Part shown: positions 19,305-30,770 of the stretch, in pieces | Position numbering within the stretch: the stretch's first letter is position 1 | Layout: every line of letters starts with the position of its first letter | Origin: Notolepis coatsorum | Taxonomy: Eukaryota > Chordata > Actinopteri > Aulopiformes > Paralepididae | Length of the DNA stretch: 64,000 bases | Assembly: GCA_963971535.1 (NCBI GenBank) | Contig: OZ020589.1 | Coordinates: 51,188,734-51,252,733 of the forward strand | Direction of reading: 5' to 3' | Position numbers and translations under genes: made by a program | Notes under the pieces: generated by a model | Database searches by the model: none | The model's input: the letters and a program-made list of their open reading frames with translations, nothing else | Told to the model about the DNA's origin: nothing

Positions 19305-22300
19305 TCACTCTCCTGTGATGTCGTTTCTTTTTTTCCTATACTCTTCCCACTTCTCCCATTTTGACTCAAACTTCTCGTCTTGTAGCCTCAGCCTATATGT
19401 GATTCTCTCCATTTCCTGTATCCCACCCACTATCTCTGTCCATTGTTCCCTCGTCGGTGCTTCTACTCTATACCACATTTTCGTCAGTGCTTTCTTGGCT
19501 GCTACTAGTAATATCTTAATCAAGTATATATCTTTCCCCTGCATTCCTTCCTGTGTTAAGTTCCCTAAATACAATACTTGTCCTGTCTGGGGTATTTCAT
19601 ATCCTACTATTTCATTTATTATCCCTCCTATCTCTTCCCAATAGTTCTTTATTATCTGACATCCCCAGAATATGTGTGTGTGGTTTGCTATTTCCTGTCC
19701 ACATTTTCTCCAGCATGGTTTCTGTGTTGGTGTATAGTTGCCCTGTATTTCTGGTGTTATAAAAAATCGAATTATGTTTTTCCACCCAAACTCCCTCCAT
19801 ATCCTTGACCCTGTGGTTGTGTGTTGTATCTTACATATGTTATACCATTCTTCTTCTGTTATCTCCGTTTCTAATTCCTTCTCCCACTTTTCCTTTATAT
19901 ATTTGGTTGTGATGTCCTTGCTGTCCATTATTGCCCGATATAGTGCTGATATCCCCCCCCCTTCCTTCCTTCGTATGCTTTTACCATTATCTTAATTATC
20001 CCATTCTGATCTTTGTCTTTGTCTAGTTTTATTTCCTTGTTGTAGTAGTCCCTAATCTGTAAATATCTAAAGTGGTCGCTATTCTCTAGTCCGAATCTTT
20101 CTTTCAATTTTTGTAGAGTCTGGATCTCCCCTCCTTCTGTTATTGTACATATTGCTGTTATGCCCCCCCTCTCCCATCTTTTGAACCCATGATCTTCTTT
20201 CCCTGGTTTAAATTTGTTGTTGTGCGTTATCCATCTCAGTATCTTGGTTTCTTTTTCTAGCTTGTATTTCTTTACTATCTTGTTCCATATATTTATAGTG
20301 AATTTGGTAATTGGGTCTATTAGTTGTTCCTTTCTTCTGTATAGCTCCCTGTCTCCTATTAGTGCCTGCACTTTGAGTCCCTCATTTTTTGTTTCTATGT
20401 CTTTCCATTTGGCTTCATAGTTCTCGTTGCACCAACATGTTACTATTATCAGCTGTGCTGCGTAGTAGTAATCTTCTAAACTAGGTATTGCCATTCCTCC
20501 TTTCTCCTTTTGTAATTGTAGAGTCACATATCTTATCCTTGGCCTTTCCCCCCCCCATATGAATCTTGATATCTGTTTATTCCATTCCCTGAACTGGCTT
20601 TGTGGTATTAATATAGGTAGAGCCTGAAATAGGTATAGTAACCTTGGTAATATATTCATCTTTATAATTTCGATCCTTGAGCTAAAGTCTAGAGGCATTA
20701 CTGTCCATCTTTCTAGGTCTTGTTTGATTTTCTGATTAATCTGTGTATAGTTTGCATCGTATAGTCCCTCCACCCCTCTTGTAATATTCACTCCTAGGTA
20801 TCTGATCCTGTCCATATCCCATTTAATCTTGTATTTGTCTTTAATCTCTGTCGTTGGGGTGTAGTTCAATGTTAAGGTCTGTGTCTTTGTTACGTTAAGT
20901 CTATATCCTGAGTAATATCCATATTCTGTCAGTAAATCCATCAGTGTCGGGAAGCTTGTGTCTGGTTGTCTCATATATACTATCACATCATCTGCGAACA
21001 GTCCTAATTTATGTTCTGTTCCCCTTATCTCCACCCCTTTGATGTCCTCGGTCTGTCTAATTAGTTGAGCCAGTGGTTCGATGAATATATCGAAGAGCGT
21101 CGGCGAAAGACAACAGCCCTGTCTTGTAGCCCTCTCTAGTTTGATCCGGTCCATCAGGTTGCCATTTACTTTAATCCTTGCCGTTGGTTCTTGATATAAT
21201 GCCCTAATTGTTTTCATCGCGTTTTTGTGTAGTCCAAATTTCTCGAATACTTTATATAGGAATATCCAGCTTACACTGTCGAATGCTTTTTCTGCATCCA
21301 GGCTAACTAGTACTGAACTTCCTCCTTCTTTTTGTATCTCCTCTACTATCTGCACTGTCTTTCTTATGTTGTCCTGTGTTTTTCTTCCTTTAATGAATCC
21401 GGTCTGGTCTTCGTCTATAATATCTGGCATAAATGTCTCAAATCTTTTGGCTATTATCGATGTATACATCTTGTAATCTACATTAAGTATGGACACTGGT
21501 CTGAAGCTACTACATAGTTCCTTATCCTTCCCTTCCTTTGGAATCGTAGTAATTATGGCTTCTTTCCATGAGGGTGGCATTGTTCCTTTTTTCATTGTGT
21601 GTCTAAATGCTGCCTCTAATATGGGCCTCAGTTCCTGTCTAAATGTTTTGTAAAATTCCGAAGGGAATCCGTCGCTACCTGGTGACTTATTGTTCTTTGC
21701 TTTACTGATCGCATTTCCCACTTCCTGTTCTGTTATCTCTGCATTTAATATTTTGTTCTGTTCCTTTCCTATCGATGGTAAATCTACTTTTTCTAAGAAT
21801 GTCTCTATCTCTTCTTCTCCTGCCGCTTTCGGTTGTGTGTATAGTGTCTTATAGTATTCTACAAAAGTCTTCTCTATTTCAGCTGGTTCTCTTAGTAACC
21901 TGTTTGTGTTTGTGTCTCTTATTGTGTGTATTGTATTTAGTTTCTGTTGTATTCTGATTCGTCTAGCTAATAGTCTGGTCGCTCTCGTTCCTCCTTCATA
22001 GTATGTCTGTTTCTCATATCTAGCCTTTTTCTCAATTTCTGTCAGTAATTCTTTGTTTATCTTTTCTCTAACGTCTTTTACTTCCCTAAGTGTCTCTTGG
22101 TTCTTTGAGTTTTGGTGTTTTTTCTCTAATTCTTTCAGTTTCTTTACTAAGTTCTGGTATGTCTCTATTCTGGCCCTCTTGAGTAGTGCTGCCTTTGCTA
22201 TCAATTTTCCTCGGATTACTACCTTCATTGCATCCCATAGAATGTTTGGATCTACCTCTCCGTTATCATTTTCCTCTCTGTATCTTATTATGTCTTCTTT

Positions 22301-23140
22301 TACTTCGTCTACTAAGCCTTTGTTATTCAATAGCCCTACGTTCAGTCTCCAGACTGTGTTTCTCCGTCTACTTTTCAGATTTACTGTCAGATATGTTGCG
22401 CTGTGATCTGATATGTCTGTTACCCCTATTCTACAATCTTCTACTCTGTATCTGTCCCCTGTTGTCATGAGGAAGTAATCTATCCTTGAATATGTTGTGT
22501 GTGGATGTGAATAATGTGTGTATTCCCTGTCTAGTGTGTGTGTTTCTCTCCATATATCCGTGATTCCTAATTCTGTCATTTGTATTTTCATATATTTGCT
22601 AATGTGTGTTCTCCATCTCTTTGTGCTTGTCGTGTCCATGTCGTAATTCAATACTACGTTGAAGTCTCCTGTACAGATTAAAACGCCTTCCCCTTCCATT
22701 GCTATAATATCAAAGATTGTTTCAAATAGGTATTTCTCATTGTCTGGGGGTGCATATATATTCATTAATGTTAACATTTGGCCTTCCATTTTCCCCTTGG
22801 CCATTACATATCTCCCCTCTTTATCTCTCACTTCTTTAATCAATTCAAACTTCACTGTATTCTTAATCAATATAGCTACTCCTCTCCTAAGGTTCTGTTT
22901 AAAAGAACTATAAAACATATTCTCGTATCCGAATCTCTTCAGTTTTTCATGTTCATGTTCTTGTATTAGATGAGTTTCTTGTAGAAAAATAACCTGTGCC
23001 TCCTCTTTTCTAAGCTTCGTCATCACCTTACTCCTTTTGATTGGATTATTCATTCCATTAACATTCAGCGACATCATCTTAATACTTTTAATTTGTGTCA
23101 TCTTTCCATTCGAAATGATCTGCCGTTCTACCCATGTCAC
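19305..23140 (-). pseudogene. L1-like LINE ORF2, one frameshift
   Basis: APE endonuclease plus reverse transcriptase for target-primed integration. The first frame (23,140-19,928, 1,070 aa) contains the endonuclease (SLNVNGMNN, FLQETHL, GDFNVV, DYFLM, DISDHS) and RT (FRPVSILNVDYK, DEDQTGFIKGR, LDAEKAFDSV, RQGCCLSPTLF, FADD). The second frame (19,928-19,305, 207 aa) supplies the C-terminal region with an L1-type Cys/His block, CWRKCGQEIANHTHIFWGC. The frames meet near a run of eight C on the plus strand at about 19,955, the likely site of a 1-nt slip. The stop of the first frame overlaps the ATG of the second (TAATG), but the second part is the normal ORF2 tail rather than a separate gene. The total of about 1,275 aa is usual for L1. 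Confidence 0.88.
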
Positions 23141-23403
23141 ATAAAATAATATTTGTAGTTGTAGCCACTGCTAACTCTACTCGACTTACATTCAAAGAAC
23201 TATAATAAACATTTACAACATTCACAAAGTTTGACAATTCCATGGTGTCAGAGGTATTTATTTTCTTTCCTCTATCCCCTGCTGGGGGGTGGGGAGAAAA
23301 GGCTCTCCTATTGAGAGGGCTCCCCCTAGTGGCTAAAAAAGAAAGCTCACCATGTAAGTCCAGCATTGTCTGTGTGCTGCCCTGTCCTTGAGCTCCCGGT
23401 AAT

Positions 23404-23640
<237 letters not shown>

Positions 23641-24100
23641 CATACACAATCTGTCCAACGTGTTACCTGTGTTAACGTGTTTTTCTCTCTGTCAGTAATT
23701 TTCAGAGACATAGAATCAGTCATTTTTATGTCCACATTAATTTGTACTGTGTATCACATGCCTTCTCTCTGTTTAAGTTTTATCTTTTTTTTTTTTTTTT
23801 TAATGTTTACAATTACTCTTATTCTATGTTGTGTGTATTTCTATGCATCTTTCACATTTAGTCATGGTCTTAGTCAAATGTTTTTGTTTTGTTTTGTACT
23901 TATCTTTCCTTTTGAAGTATCGTGGTCCCTCGCGCTCTTCCTGTGCTTCTTTCCGATACTCTCCTCAGCTGCTCTGTCTCGAATCACATCTCCAATCCCC
24001 ATCTTTCATCCGTCCTCCTCTTCTCGACTCTGTTCCACCTGCGCATCTTCTCCAGTCTCTCCATCGGGGTGGGTGTATATGTGGGTTTTCCCCCCTCTCT

Positions 24101-24643
24101 TCATCCCGGCGTCCTCTCTCCATCCCGATGTATGTCCCTCGCTGCCTCTTGTACGTTGCTGTAGGTTTTGGTGCCTTCCTGCCAGTATACTTTCAGAGCG
24201 GTCATCGGTGATTCGAACCGAATCCCTTTTTCTTTTAGAATCTTTTTTATTTCCGCGTAACTTCTGCGTTTTGCAGCCACCTCCGATGCATAGTCGTGGT
24301 CAAAGGATATTCTCTGTCCTTCCACATCGATCTTCATCTGCCAGGCTCTCTTAAGAATGTTCTCCTTGACTTCAAACCTCAGGAAGTTAATTATGACTGC
24401 TCTCGGTGGTCCATTCGTCTGAGGTCTCGGTGCTTGTATCCTATGTGCCCTCTGTATTCCCATATCGGTGTGTTCTGACAGTGACATGTCCAGTTTCTCT
24501 CGTATTAGGCTTTCCATATATTTGGACATCGAGGCTCCTTCTAGCCCTTCTTTCAGACCCCACACTCTTATATTGTTTCTTCTTGATCTCCCCTCCAAGT
24601 CAGTTAACTTCTCTCTCATCTTCCCTTGTTCCTCGAGAGTCTC
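24101..24643 (-). pseudogene. L1-like LINE ORF1, C-terminal part
   Basis: The minus-strand frame (172 aa at 24,619-24,101) reads the L1 ORF1 RNA-binding region: RRNNIRVWGLKEG, then RAVIINFLRFEVKENIL and [13 protein letters not shown], as in the RRM and C-terminal domain of the L1 ORF1 nucleic-acid chaperone. The frame continues upstream to 24,643, where the ERV inserted. The missing N-terminal coiled coil is at 42,025-42,294, on the other side of the ERV. Confidence 0.85.
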
Positions 24644-25751
24644 TGTAGTATCTTCCTAGCTTATTCCTCTACCTGCTCTGCGTTGTGTTAAACCTTAAAA
24701 AGCCTTGAAGTACTATATTTACAAAAGCAGTAAACCAGGTAATGGTTTTGCTGCTGCGGCACGGCCGGAGGCGGTGACGATGATTTGAGAAAGCGAGGTC
24801 GGAGCAGTTTGATACTTTGAAGAATCCGTTGTTTAATGAAAAAGGATTTCAATCAATACAAATCAATCAACGATTTGAAAGAACAATTGCAATAAAACCT
24901 GAATGGAAGACCTCACTATGCCGAGGTTCATTAGGCTTTAGACTAAATATTCTATATCTATGGGCTCGACGTCTTATTCTCGTTCTTCCGTTGTTAGCTC
25001 TCGTCTGCTCCCAGTGCCGTCTCGCCGCTGTCTTCTTTCTTTTTTTGTGTGGATTCGCTGTTGTTTCCTGTCTGTCGTTCGTGGGGTTGTGTCGCTCTCT
25101 CTCCAGAGCGCGTCATCTTAAAGTCTAAGTCTCCGCCCCCAACATTACGTCATGAGGGCGGGTCGTTCTGAGCGTTACCGAGCTCCCTTATTGGAAGACC
25201 AGTAGCCCTGTCTGTCAATAGGCTAGTCAGCCTTGAATAGCGACAGAACGGAATTCCTTATTAGGCATTTTCTAGCATTTTCTAACAGAAGGGGTGTGAA
25301 GGCTTGGTTTCAAATGGGGAACCTGCTAATCTAATCTAGTTCCGACTTTCTTTTGTTCACAGGGGTAGAATGCAAAACACCTCCGTGTTTTTCCCTTCGC
25401 CTCCACAAAAGGCTTCTTCTGAGCTTATTACACTTGGAGACCATTTGTCTGGCTCTAATCAACATTATCTCTAAATCTTCCAAGAAGGCTATTTGATTCT
25501 GAGACTCGTAAACAGCCACCTAGGGTAGGAATTTCAGTAGGCATTGTAAACACGGGTAGATGCTAATTTACTCAACTGCTTATTCACCTCCTCTCCAGGA
25601 GATCAAAATAAGGACAGTTTTAGAGCAATGGAGGGGGGTGGCTTTGAGTTAGTTATGTATAATGTTGCAATTTACCTCCATCCAATTTGCCATTCTGAGT
25701 TCCGTGGTGTACAGTACAATTTTACACAGTTTTGTTGAGAAAACTACCACA
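24644..25751 (-). repeat. ERV 3' LTR
   Basis: 1,108 bp. On the plus strand it runs from TGTAGTATCTTCC to AACTACCACA. A minus-strand ATTAAA near 24,833 is a candidate polyadenylation signal. Against the other LTR I count roughly eight substitutions and one short replaced segment near 25,030-25,045. Confidence 0.92.
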
Positions 25752-26333
25752 GTTTCCCCGGTTTGGGGATTAATGATCCCCAATATACTTGTTAGTATTT
25801 TTTCAATCAAACTGTTACAAATACCTTAACCTTTTTACTGTTTAGCCAAATCACCTAAGAACCAAATATTTCCAGAATCCTTCTAGCTCATAGTTCATAT
25901 TGGTTAGTATCCATTGCTTTCAACACCCACATTAGCTCCCTTATCCAATGAACAACTATGAATCAGTTGATGTTTACACAGTTCTCAATTCACTCACACC
26001 GTTTAACAATTTCCAGTTATTTGCAGATTATACACAATGTATCAGTTATTCCAATTTCACTTCCGTCTAGCTCCGTCCCTTTATACAAAAAGGACATCGT
26101 ACCAATTACCAGGTTTAGACTATACTTATGTGTTTCTTAACCAAACATGTCTATTTTGTGCAAACCACTCTGAAAGAAAAGATTATTACATTGCATTCAT
26201 TTTCTAAACATTTCTAAAAAAGGAGAGAGCTCAATAATAAAAAATCAAAAAATATATACACGCTCTCTCCATAACCTATCAGTTACACTATCCCTTCTTT
26301 CGCCTATGTGTACCGTTGAGGTTTCTTGATGAC

Positions 26334-29300
26334 TCATTGTGGTCGAGTATCTCGTTCCGGGCTTGTGCTAAGCACTGGTTCCTCCGGTCCTTCTGGTACA
26401 CTCTCCAAATCCACAGAGGAGAAATTATTATGTTCCAATTCATAATCCTCTCCTCTGTCTGGCTCCTGTAAAAACCCCTCATCCTCTACTTGTGGCCAAT
26501 CGTGGTCCCCTCGGTCTGGCTCGCCATAATCATTCGCATCTTCCCCATCGTTTGGGTTTTGCGCCATCCCAATTTCATCATCCGCCGCTTCCACTTCGCC
26601 TTCATGTAACGGTTGCGACGCCCCGGTTTCATCGTCAAGGTCCCGTGGTTCAGGTTCCCATTCTTGGCCCGTATCTATTGCTTTTACACAATGAGAAATG
26701 TGGAACCACATCGGTGATCCTTGAATTTGTAAAGCCCTCTCGGTGGCTCGGACGACTTTGTATGGCCCTTCCCGTCTCGCGCCAAACCACTTACGTCTAA
26801 ATACTTTAACATAAACGTAGTCGCCCTGTATGATTTGAGGTGTAGTCTGCCTATTCACCTCCTCCCCGGTTTCATGCTCCTGTCTACTGGAGACATGATC
26901 CAGAATATTTCTGTGTATCTTTGACATGTATTTTACGTACTCACGCATATCGTTGTCCAGGATGTCCAAACTTGGACCTTTGCCTGTTGCGCGCAAACCT
27001 GGTACTACCATGCAGCGACCTAACATCATTTCGTGCGGTGTCAAACGCAGTCCGCGAACTTCGCTTGACCGGCATGCCATTAACGCTAAAGGGAGAGCGT
27101 TTAGCCAATTCAATCCTGTGTGTTGACAGATCTTTACCAACTTGTTCTTTAGCGTCCCGTTCATGCGTTCCACCAACCCCTGGCTCTGCGGATGATAAAC
27201 GGCCCCCAATCGCTGTTTTATGCCTAAATGTTGGAGTATTAAACGTACAGTCTTGTCAACGAATTCCCTGCCATTGTCCGAGCTGATTCTGTCTATTAGC
27301 CCAAAACGGGGACATACCTCTTGGCATAAGAACTTAGCCACCGATGCCGCATCCTTGTGCCGGGTGGCGCACGCCTCCACCCACCTTAAAAAACGACAGA
27401 CAACGACAATAATATATCTCTTCTGATTAATTGGTTTAATCATGTCAATGTAGTCAATTACAAGGTCTCGCATTGGGCCATTGGGCGTGGGGATATGTCC
27501 TGGTGACACACTAATCCCCTTACGTATATTGTTCTTCAAACATATTACACATCTCTTTATCACATGATCAATTTGACTGTTTAAATCTGGCGCCCAAAAG
27601 CCATATTCTCTGATTTTTCTCCTTACCTCTCCTCGATGCGCATGGCAAAAGTCGTGAGCCGTGTGGATCAGCAGTCCGACCAGGCCAGCAGGAGCCACCA
27701 CAAATCCACTGATGTCGCGCCACAAACCTGAATCATCCTGACAAGCTCCCCTGGTTATCCAGAGGTTCCGTTCTACCTGACTAGCCTCCTCCTGGAAAGT
27801 CAAAACATCCTTGTAGGTTATCTTGTCCTCTAACTCAACTCCGTGTTTGATAACCAAAACCTTACCTGCTCTGTCGGCACCTGTCACTTCCTTGGCAGCT
27901 TCATCTGCTCTTTTGTTTCCTCGAGTTATTTTGGACTCGTCTGATTGGTGAGCAGCACACTTGATTATCGCAATCTGCTTTGGTTTCATAATTGCTTCTA
28001 ACAACCGTTTAATCTGACTACAATGTTTTATGGCGCTTCCATCAGCTTTCTTAAAACCTCGCCCTTTCCACACTGTGCCAAATAAAAATGCTGTGCCATG
28101 CGCATAGGCCGAGTCGGTATGAATATTTACAGTTCTGCCCTCTGCCATGTTACATGCTTCCGTCAGTGCGACCAATTCTGCTAGCTGGGCTGAACAGGGT
28201 TGTGGTAATGCTTCTGCCTTTTCCACCACAAACCCTTCGCCCTGTGACCTTATCACGGAGTAACCTGCTTTTAGTCCCTCGCCAACTCGATAGCAAGAGC
28301 CGTCAGTCCATAGTTCCAGATCTGGACTGCTAAATGGAAACGCCTGCAAGTCTGCTCTGAGTTTAGAGTACCTCTCGGCTTCGACTACACAGTCGTGGGG
28401 TTCTCCATCCTCAGGCGTAGGGATGTCGGCTGCCGGGTTCGTTATGGAACACCTGACCAGCGTCACGTCTTCCTGTTCCAAAAGTCTGTAGTAATGTTTA
28501 ATGCGAGGCATCGTTAGTGCATATTTACCGGACTCCAACAGACTCTTTAAGTCATGCCTCACCATGATATCCACTGGATATCCCATCATAATACTTGCGG
28601 CTTTCTCGTACATTGTATATACTCCAGCCATTTCTCGGTAGCATGGAGCCATCCCCATCTCTACTTCCGAGTAGGCAATTGAGTAGTACGCCATCGGCTG
28701 AGGTCGCGCCCCCACCCCTGTGTTCTGGGCCAACACCGCGCACGCCTGCTTCTGATCTGGAGAAGAAGAGACGTAGAGTATGAATTTATTGGTATAGTTA
28801 GGCAAAGCCAGGGCCGGCGCCTCTAACAGTCGGGACTTGATTGTTTCAAATGCCCGTAAGCCATCCTCAGTCCATACCACTTTACTACTCAGTTTATCAA
28901 TGCCCGCCTCCTTCATCATGTCTCTCAATGGTTTCACTATTTCCATATAGTTTTCGACCCATGGAGAGCTGTACCCCATTATACCCAGAAATCCCATCAT
29001 CTGTCGTACCGTCACAGGTTTGGGCGCCGTCTTAATGGCCACCAAATGTTCTTCTGAAATAGCCCGATGGCCCTGTGAAATTGTTTGTCCTAAATAGATC
29101 ACTTTAGGTTTACAATATTGCAACTTTTTCAACGACACTTTGTGGCCGTTTTCCGCCAACAGCTGCAACAGTTTTACGGAATCGCGATGACATGTTGTCT
29201 GATCGTCCGCGCACAGTATCAGATCATCCATGTACTGAATGACCCTAGAGGTCATGACTGTATCCAACCCCGCTAAATCCTCCCTTAGGATTTTGTTGAA

Positions 29301-30767
29301 TATGTGTGGCGAATGCTTTAGTCCCTGAGGGATCCTAGTATACTCATAATGCTCATCTTTATAAGTAAATCCAAAAAAATGCTGGCACTCCTTGCTCAAG
29401 GGCACACTAAAATATGCACTACACAAATCTATAACCGTAAAGTATTCAGCTTTCGACGGGATAAATGTCAATAGCACATGGGGGTCGGGGACATCTGCGG
29501 GATAGTCAAGTAACACCTCGTTGATAGCTCTTAAATCATGAACCAGCCGGTAAGAGGTATCAGGTTTCTCCACGGGTAGCAACGGCGTGTTGCTCTGGGG
29601 ATCAGTTGTTTTCCGTAGGACTCCTGCTGCTAAAAGTCCTTTGATTTGTGGCTCGATTCCAGCCACCGCTTTCTCCTTCAATGGATACTGATTTTTCCAA
29701 GGCAGGGTGGCCCCAGGTCTAAGCTCCACCTTCACAGGTTGAGCGGACTTGATTAATCCAATGTCAGTGCTGTTTTTTGCCCACAGCGTCTCAGGCACCG
29801 CCTTCATCATGTCCTCTTGGAGGCTTGATGCATTAGGAAGTTCTCCCAGTGTCTCTTGGGATAGTTGCACAGTTTGGGGGCGACCCATCCCTGTGCCTTG
29901 GACCATGATCTTAATAAACCTTTTATCAGGGCTTATCCAGATCCGTTTGTTTTCTTTCATCTGTTCAAATTCAATCCCTTCTGCTTTTTTCATCATTTCG
30001 CCGATGTGCTGTTGATCGCATGAGCTGATTACCTTCAAAGTCACATGGGGAACACTGTCCGTAATGCCGTGTTCTTTATGCAGATAGTCGCTCCGTGCAA
30101 TATGTAGCGCTGCTCCCTGCGGCCCCAATATGATATTGGTAGCATTAAGCTGTACTTTGTCCGGTTGCACCCTCAGCCACTCCTTAGTCTGTGACGAGTC
30201 TGCATCTTTATGATACTGCAGAGTGCAATGATATGGGGTCTTTGGATCACTTGCTTCAGGCATATTGGCAGTGATAAATTTCTCCCATTGCAAGGCTGGA
30301 CCAAGCAACTCTTGGTCCAGTCCCCCTAGACAATAGATCTCCGGTGGTTGGCTGTCGTTTCTTTGTACCATCTGATAGTACTGGTCTTCTCGTTCAGCTA
30401 TCACGCAACCCTCCGCAGTACATTTAATGTCCATCCCCAGTAACCCCAGCCCATCTCGGCCAAGTAAGTTAATGGGTGTGCTTTCCGAGACCAGCACAGG
30501 GAGAGTCGCTTCCCTGCCTTGGTATCTCAGAGTCACAGGATCGGTAACAGGCGTCAGCTGGTTTACTCCCTCAAATCCAATTGTCCGTACGTATCGACCG
30601 GACATGGTTAGGTGCGTCGCGTCTTGGGGTTGTACTACCGTGTAGGCCGCACCGGTGTCTGCCATCATCTCGACAGATTTGTCATTCACCGTTACGCACA
30701 CAATAGGCTCCTCCCTTAAAGACGACACTGACAGCTGACACCTCCCCATTGGACTCTCTGGGCCTCT
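26334..30767 (-). CDS. pol: ERV pro-pol with CNPase-like 2H domain insert
   Basis: The open frame from Met 30,749 is 1,471 aa. It follows a UGA at 30,768-30,770 in the same frame as gag, so Pol is probably made by stop-codon readthrough. Residue numbers count from that Met. Protease: ADTGAAYTVV (Asp31) and LLGRDGL (about 95-101). Residues about 150-260 carry two H-x-T-L motifs, YHCTLQY (His174) and VPHVTLKV (His235), with intervening strands like those of CNPase-type 2H phosphodiesterases. Reverse transcriptase about 335-580: VHDLRAIN and QYMDDL (506-509). RNase H about 805-955: Asp815, Glu858, Asp879, Asp949. Integrase: His/Cys zinc site 1029-1070, then Asp1099, Asp1158, Glu1194 with 35-residue spacing, and a gamma-like GPYKVV C-terminal domain. 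An acidic tail of about 110 residues ends the protein. All catalytic residues checked are present. No env follows. Confidence 0.92.
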   Translation of the reverse strand, partial: RGPESPMGRCQLSVSSLREEPIVCVTVNDKSVEMMADTGAAYTVVQPQDATHLTMSGRYVRTIGFEGVNQLTPVTDPVTLRYQGREATLPVLVSESTPINLLGRDGLGLLGMDIKCTAEGCVIAEREDQYYQMVQRNDSQPPEIYCLGGLDQELLGPALQWEKFITANMPEASDPKTPYHCTLQYHKDADSSQTKEWLRVQPDKVQLNATNIILGPQGAALHIARSDYLHKEHGITDSVPHVTLKVISSCDQQHIGEMMKKAEGIEFEQMKENKRIWISPDKRFIKIMVQGTGMGRPQTVQLSQETLGELPNASSLQEDMMKAVPETLWAKNSTDIGLIKSAQPVKVELRPGATLPWKNQYPLKEKAVAGIEPQIKGLLAAGVLRKTTDPQSNTPLLPVEKPDTSYRLVHDLRAINEVLLDYPADVPDPHVLLTFIPSKAEYFTVIDLCSAYFSVPLSKECQHFFGFTYKDEHYEYTRIPQGLKHSPHIFNKILREDLAGLDTVMTSRVIQYMDDLILCADDQTTCHRDSVKLLQLLAENGHKVSLKKLQYCKPKVIYLGQTISQGHRAISEEHLVAIKTAPKPVTVRQMMGFLGIMGYSSPWVENYMEIVKPLRDMMKEAGIDKLSSKVVWTEDGLRAFETIKSRLLEAPALALPNYTNKFILYVSSSPDQKQACAVLAQNTGVGARPQPMAYYSIAYSEVEMGMAPCYREMAGVYTMYEKAASIMMGYPVDIMVRHDLKSLLESGKYALTMPRIKHYYRLLEQEDVTLVRCSITNPAADIPTPEDGEPHDCVVEAERYSKLRADLQAFPFSSPDLELWTDGSCYRVGEGLKAGYSVIRSQGEGFVVEKAEALPQPCSAQLAELVALTEACNMAEGRTVNIHTDSAYAHGTAFLFGTVWKGRGFKKADGSAIKHCSQIKRLLEAIMKPKQIAIIKCAAHQSDESKITRGNKRADEAAKEVTGADRAGKVLVIKHGVELEDKITYKDVLTFQEEASQVERNLWITRGACQDDSGLWRDISGFVVAPAGLVGLLIHTAHDFCHAHRGEVRRKIREYGFWAPDLNSQIDHVIKRCVICLKNNIRKGISVSPGHIPTPNGPMRDLVIDYIDMIKPINQKRYIIVVVCRFLRWVEACATRHKDAASVAKFLCQEVCPRFGLIDRISSDNGREFVDKTVRLILQHLGIKQRLGAVYHPQSQGLVERMNGTLKNKLVKICQHTGLNWLNALPLALMACRSSEVRGLRLTPHEMMLGRCMVVPGLRATGKGPSLDILDNDMREYVKYMSKIHRNILDHVSSRQEHETGEEVNRQTTPQIIQGDYVYVKVFRRKWFGARREGPYKVVRATERALQIQGSPMWFHISHCVKAIDTGQEWEPEPRDLDDETGASQPLHEGEVEAADDEIGMAQNPNDGEDANDYGEPDRGDHDWPQVEDEGFLQEPDRGEDYELEHNNFSSVDLESVPEGPEEPVLSTSPERDTRPQ
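29970..30302 (-). other. 2H phosphodiesterase-like segment within pol
   Basis: Pol residues about 150-260. The two H-x-T-hydrophobic motifs are 61 residues apart (His174, His235). Between them lies a strand pattern around NIILGPQGAALHIARSD. This matches the order seen in CNPase and related 2H proteins, where the two histidines and two Thr/Ser act on 2',3'-cyclic or 2'-5'-linked phosphodiesters. The domain call rests on motifs only. Confidence 0.6.
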
Positions 30768-30770
30768 TCA
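30768..30770 (-). promoter_or_regulatory. Gag-terminal UGA in frame with pol
   Basis: After the zinc knuckle the gag frame is open until this UGA. The next codons run without another stop into the protease. Gamma- and epsilonretroviruses make Gag-Pol by stop readthrough, so this UGA is the likely recoding site. No search for a downstream stem or pseudoknot was possible. Confidence 0.6.

Noticed and set aside
19305-19928. Separate downstream gene coupled by TAATG to L1 ORF2
   Set aside because: The protein has the L1 C-terminal Cys/His block and is the expected ORF2 tail after a frameshift.
24190-24230. tRNA-like T-loop GGTTCGAATC on the minus strand
   Set aside because: It is part of the L1 ORF1 coding sequence and no cloverleaf can be drawn around it.
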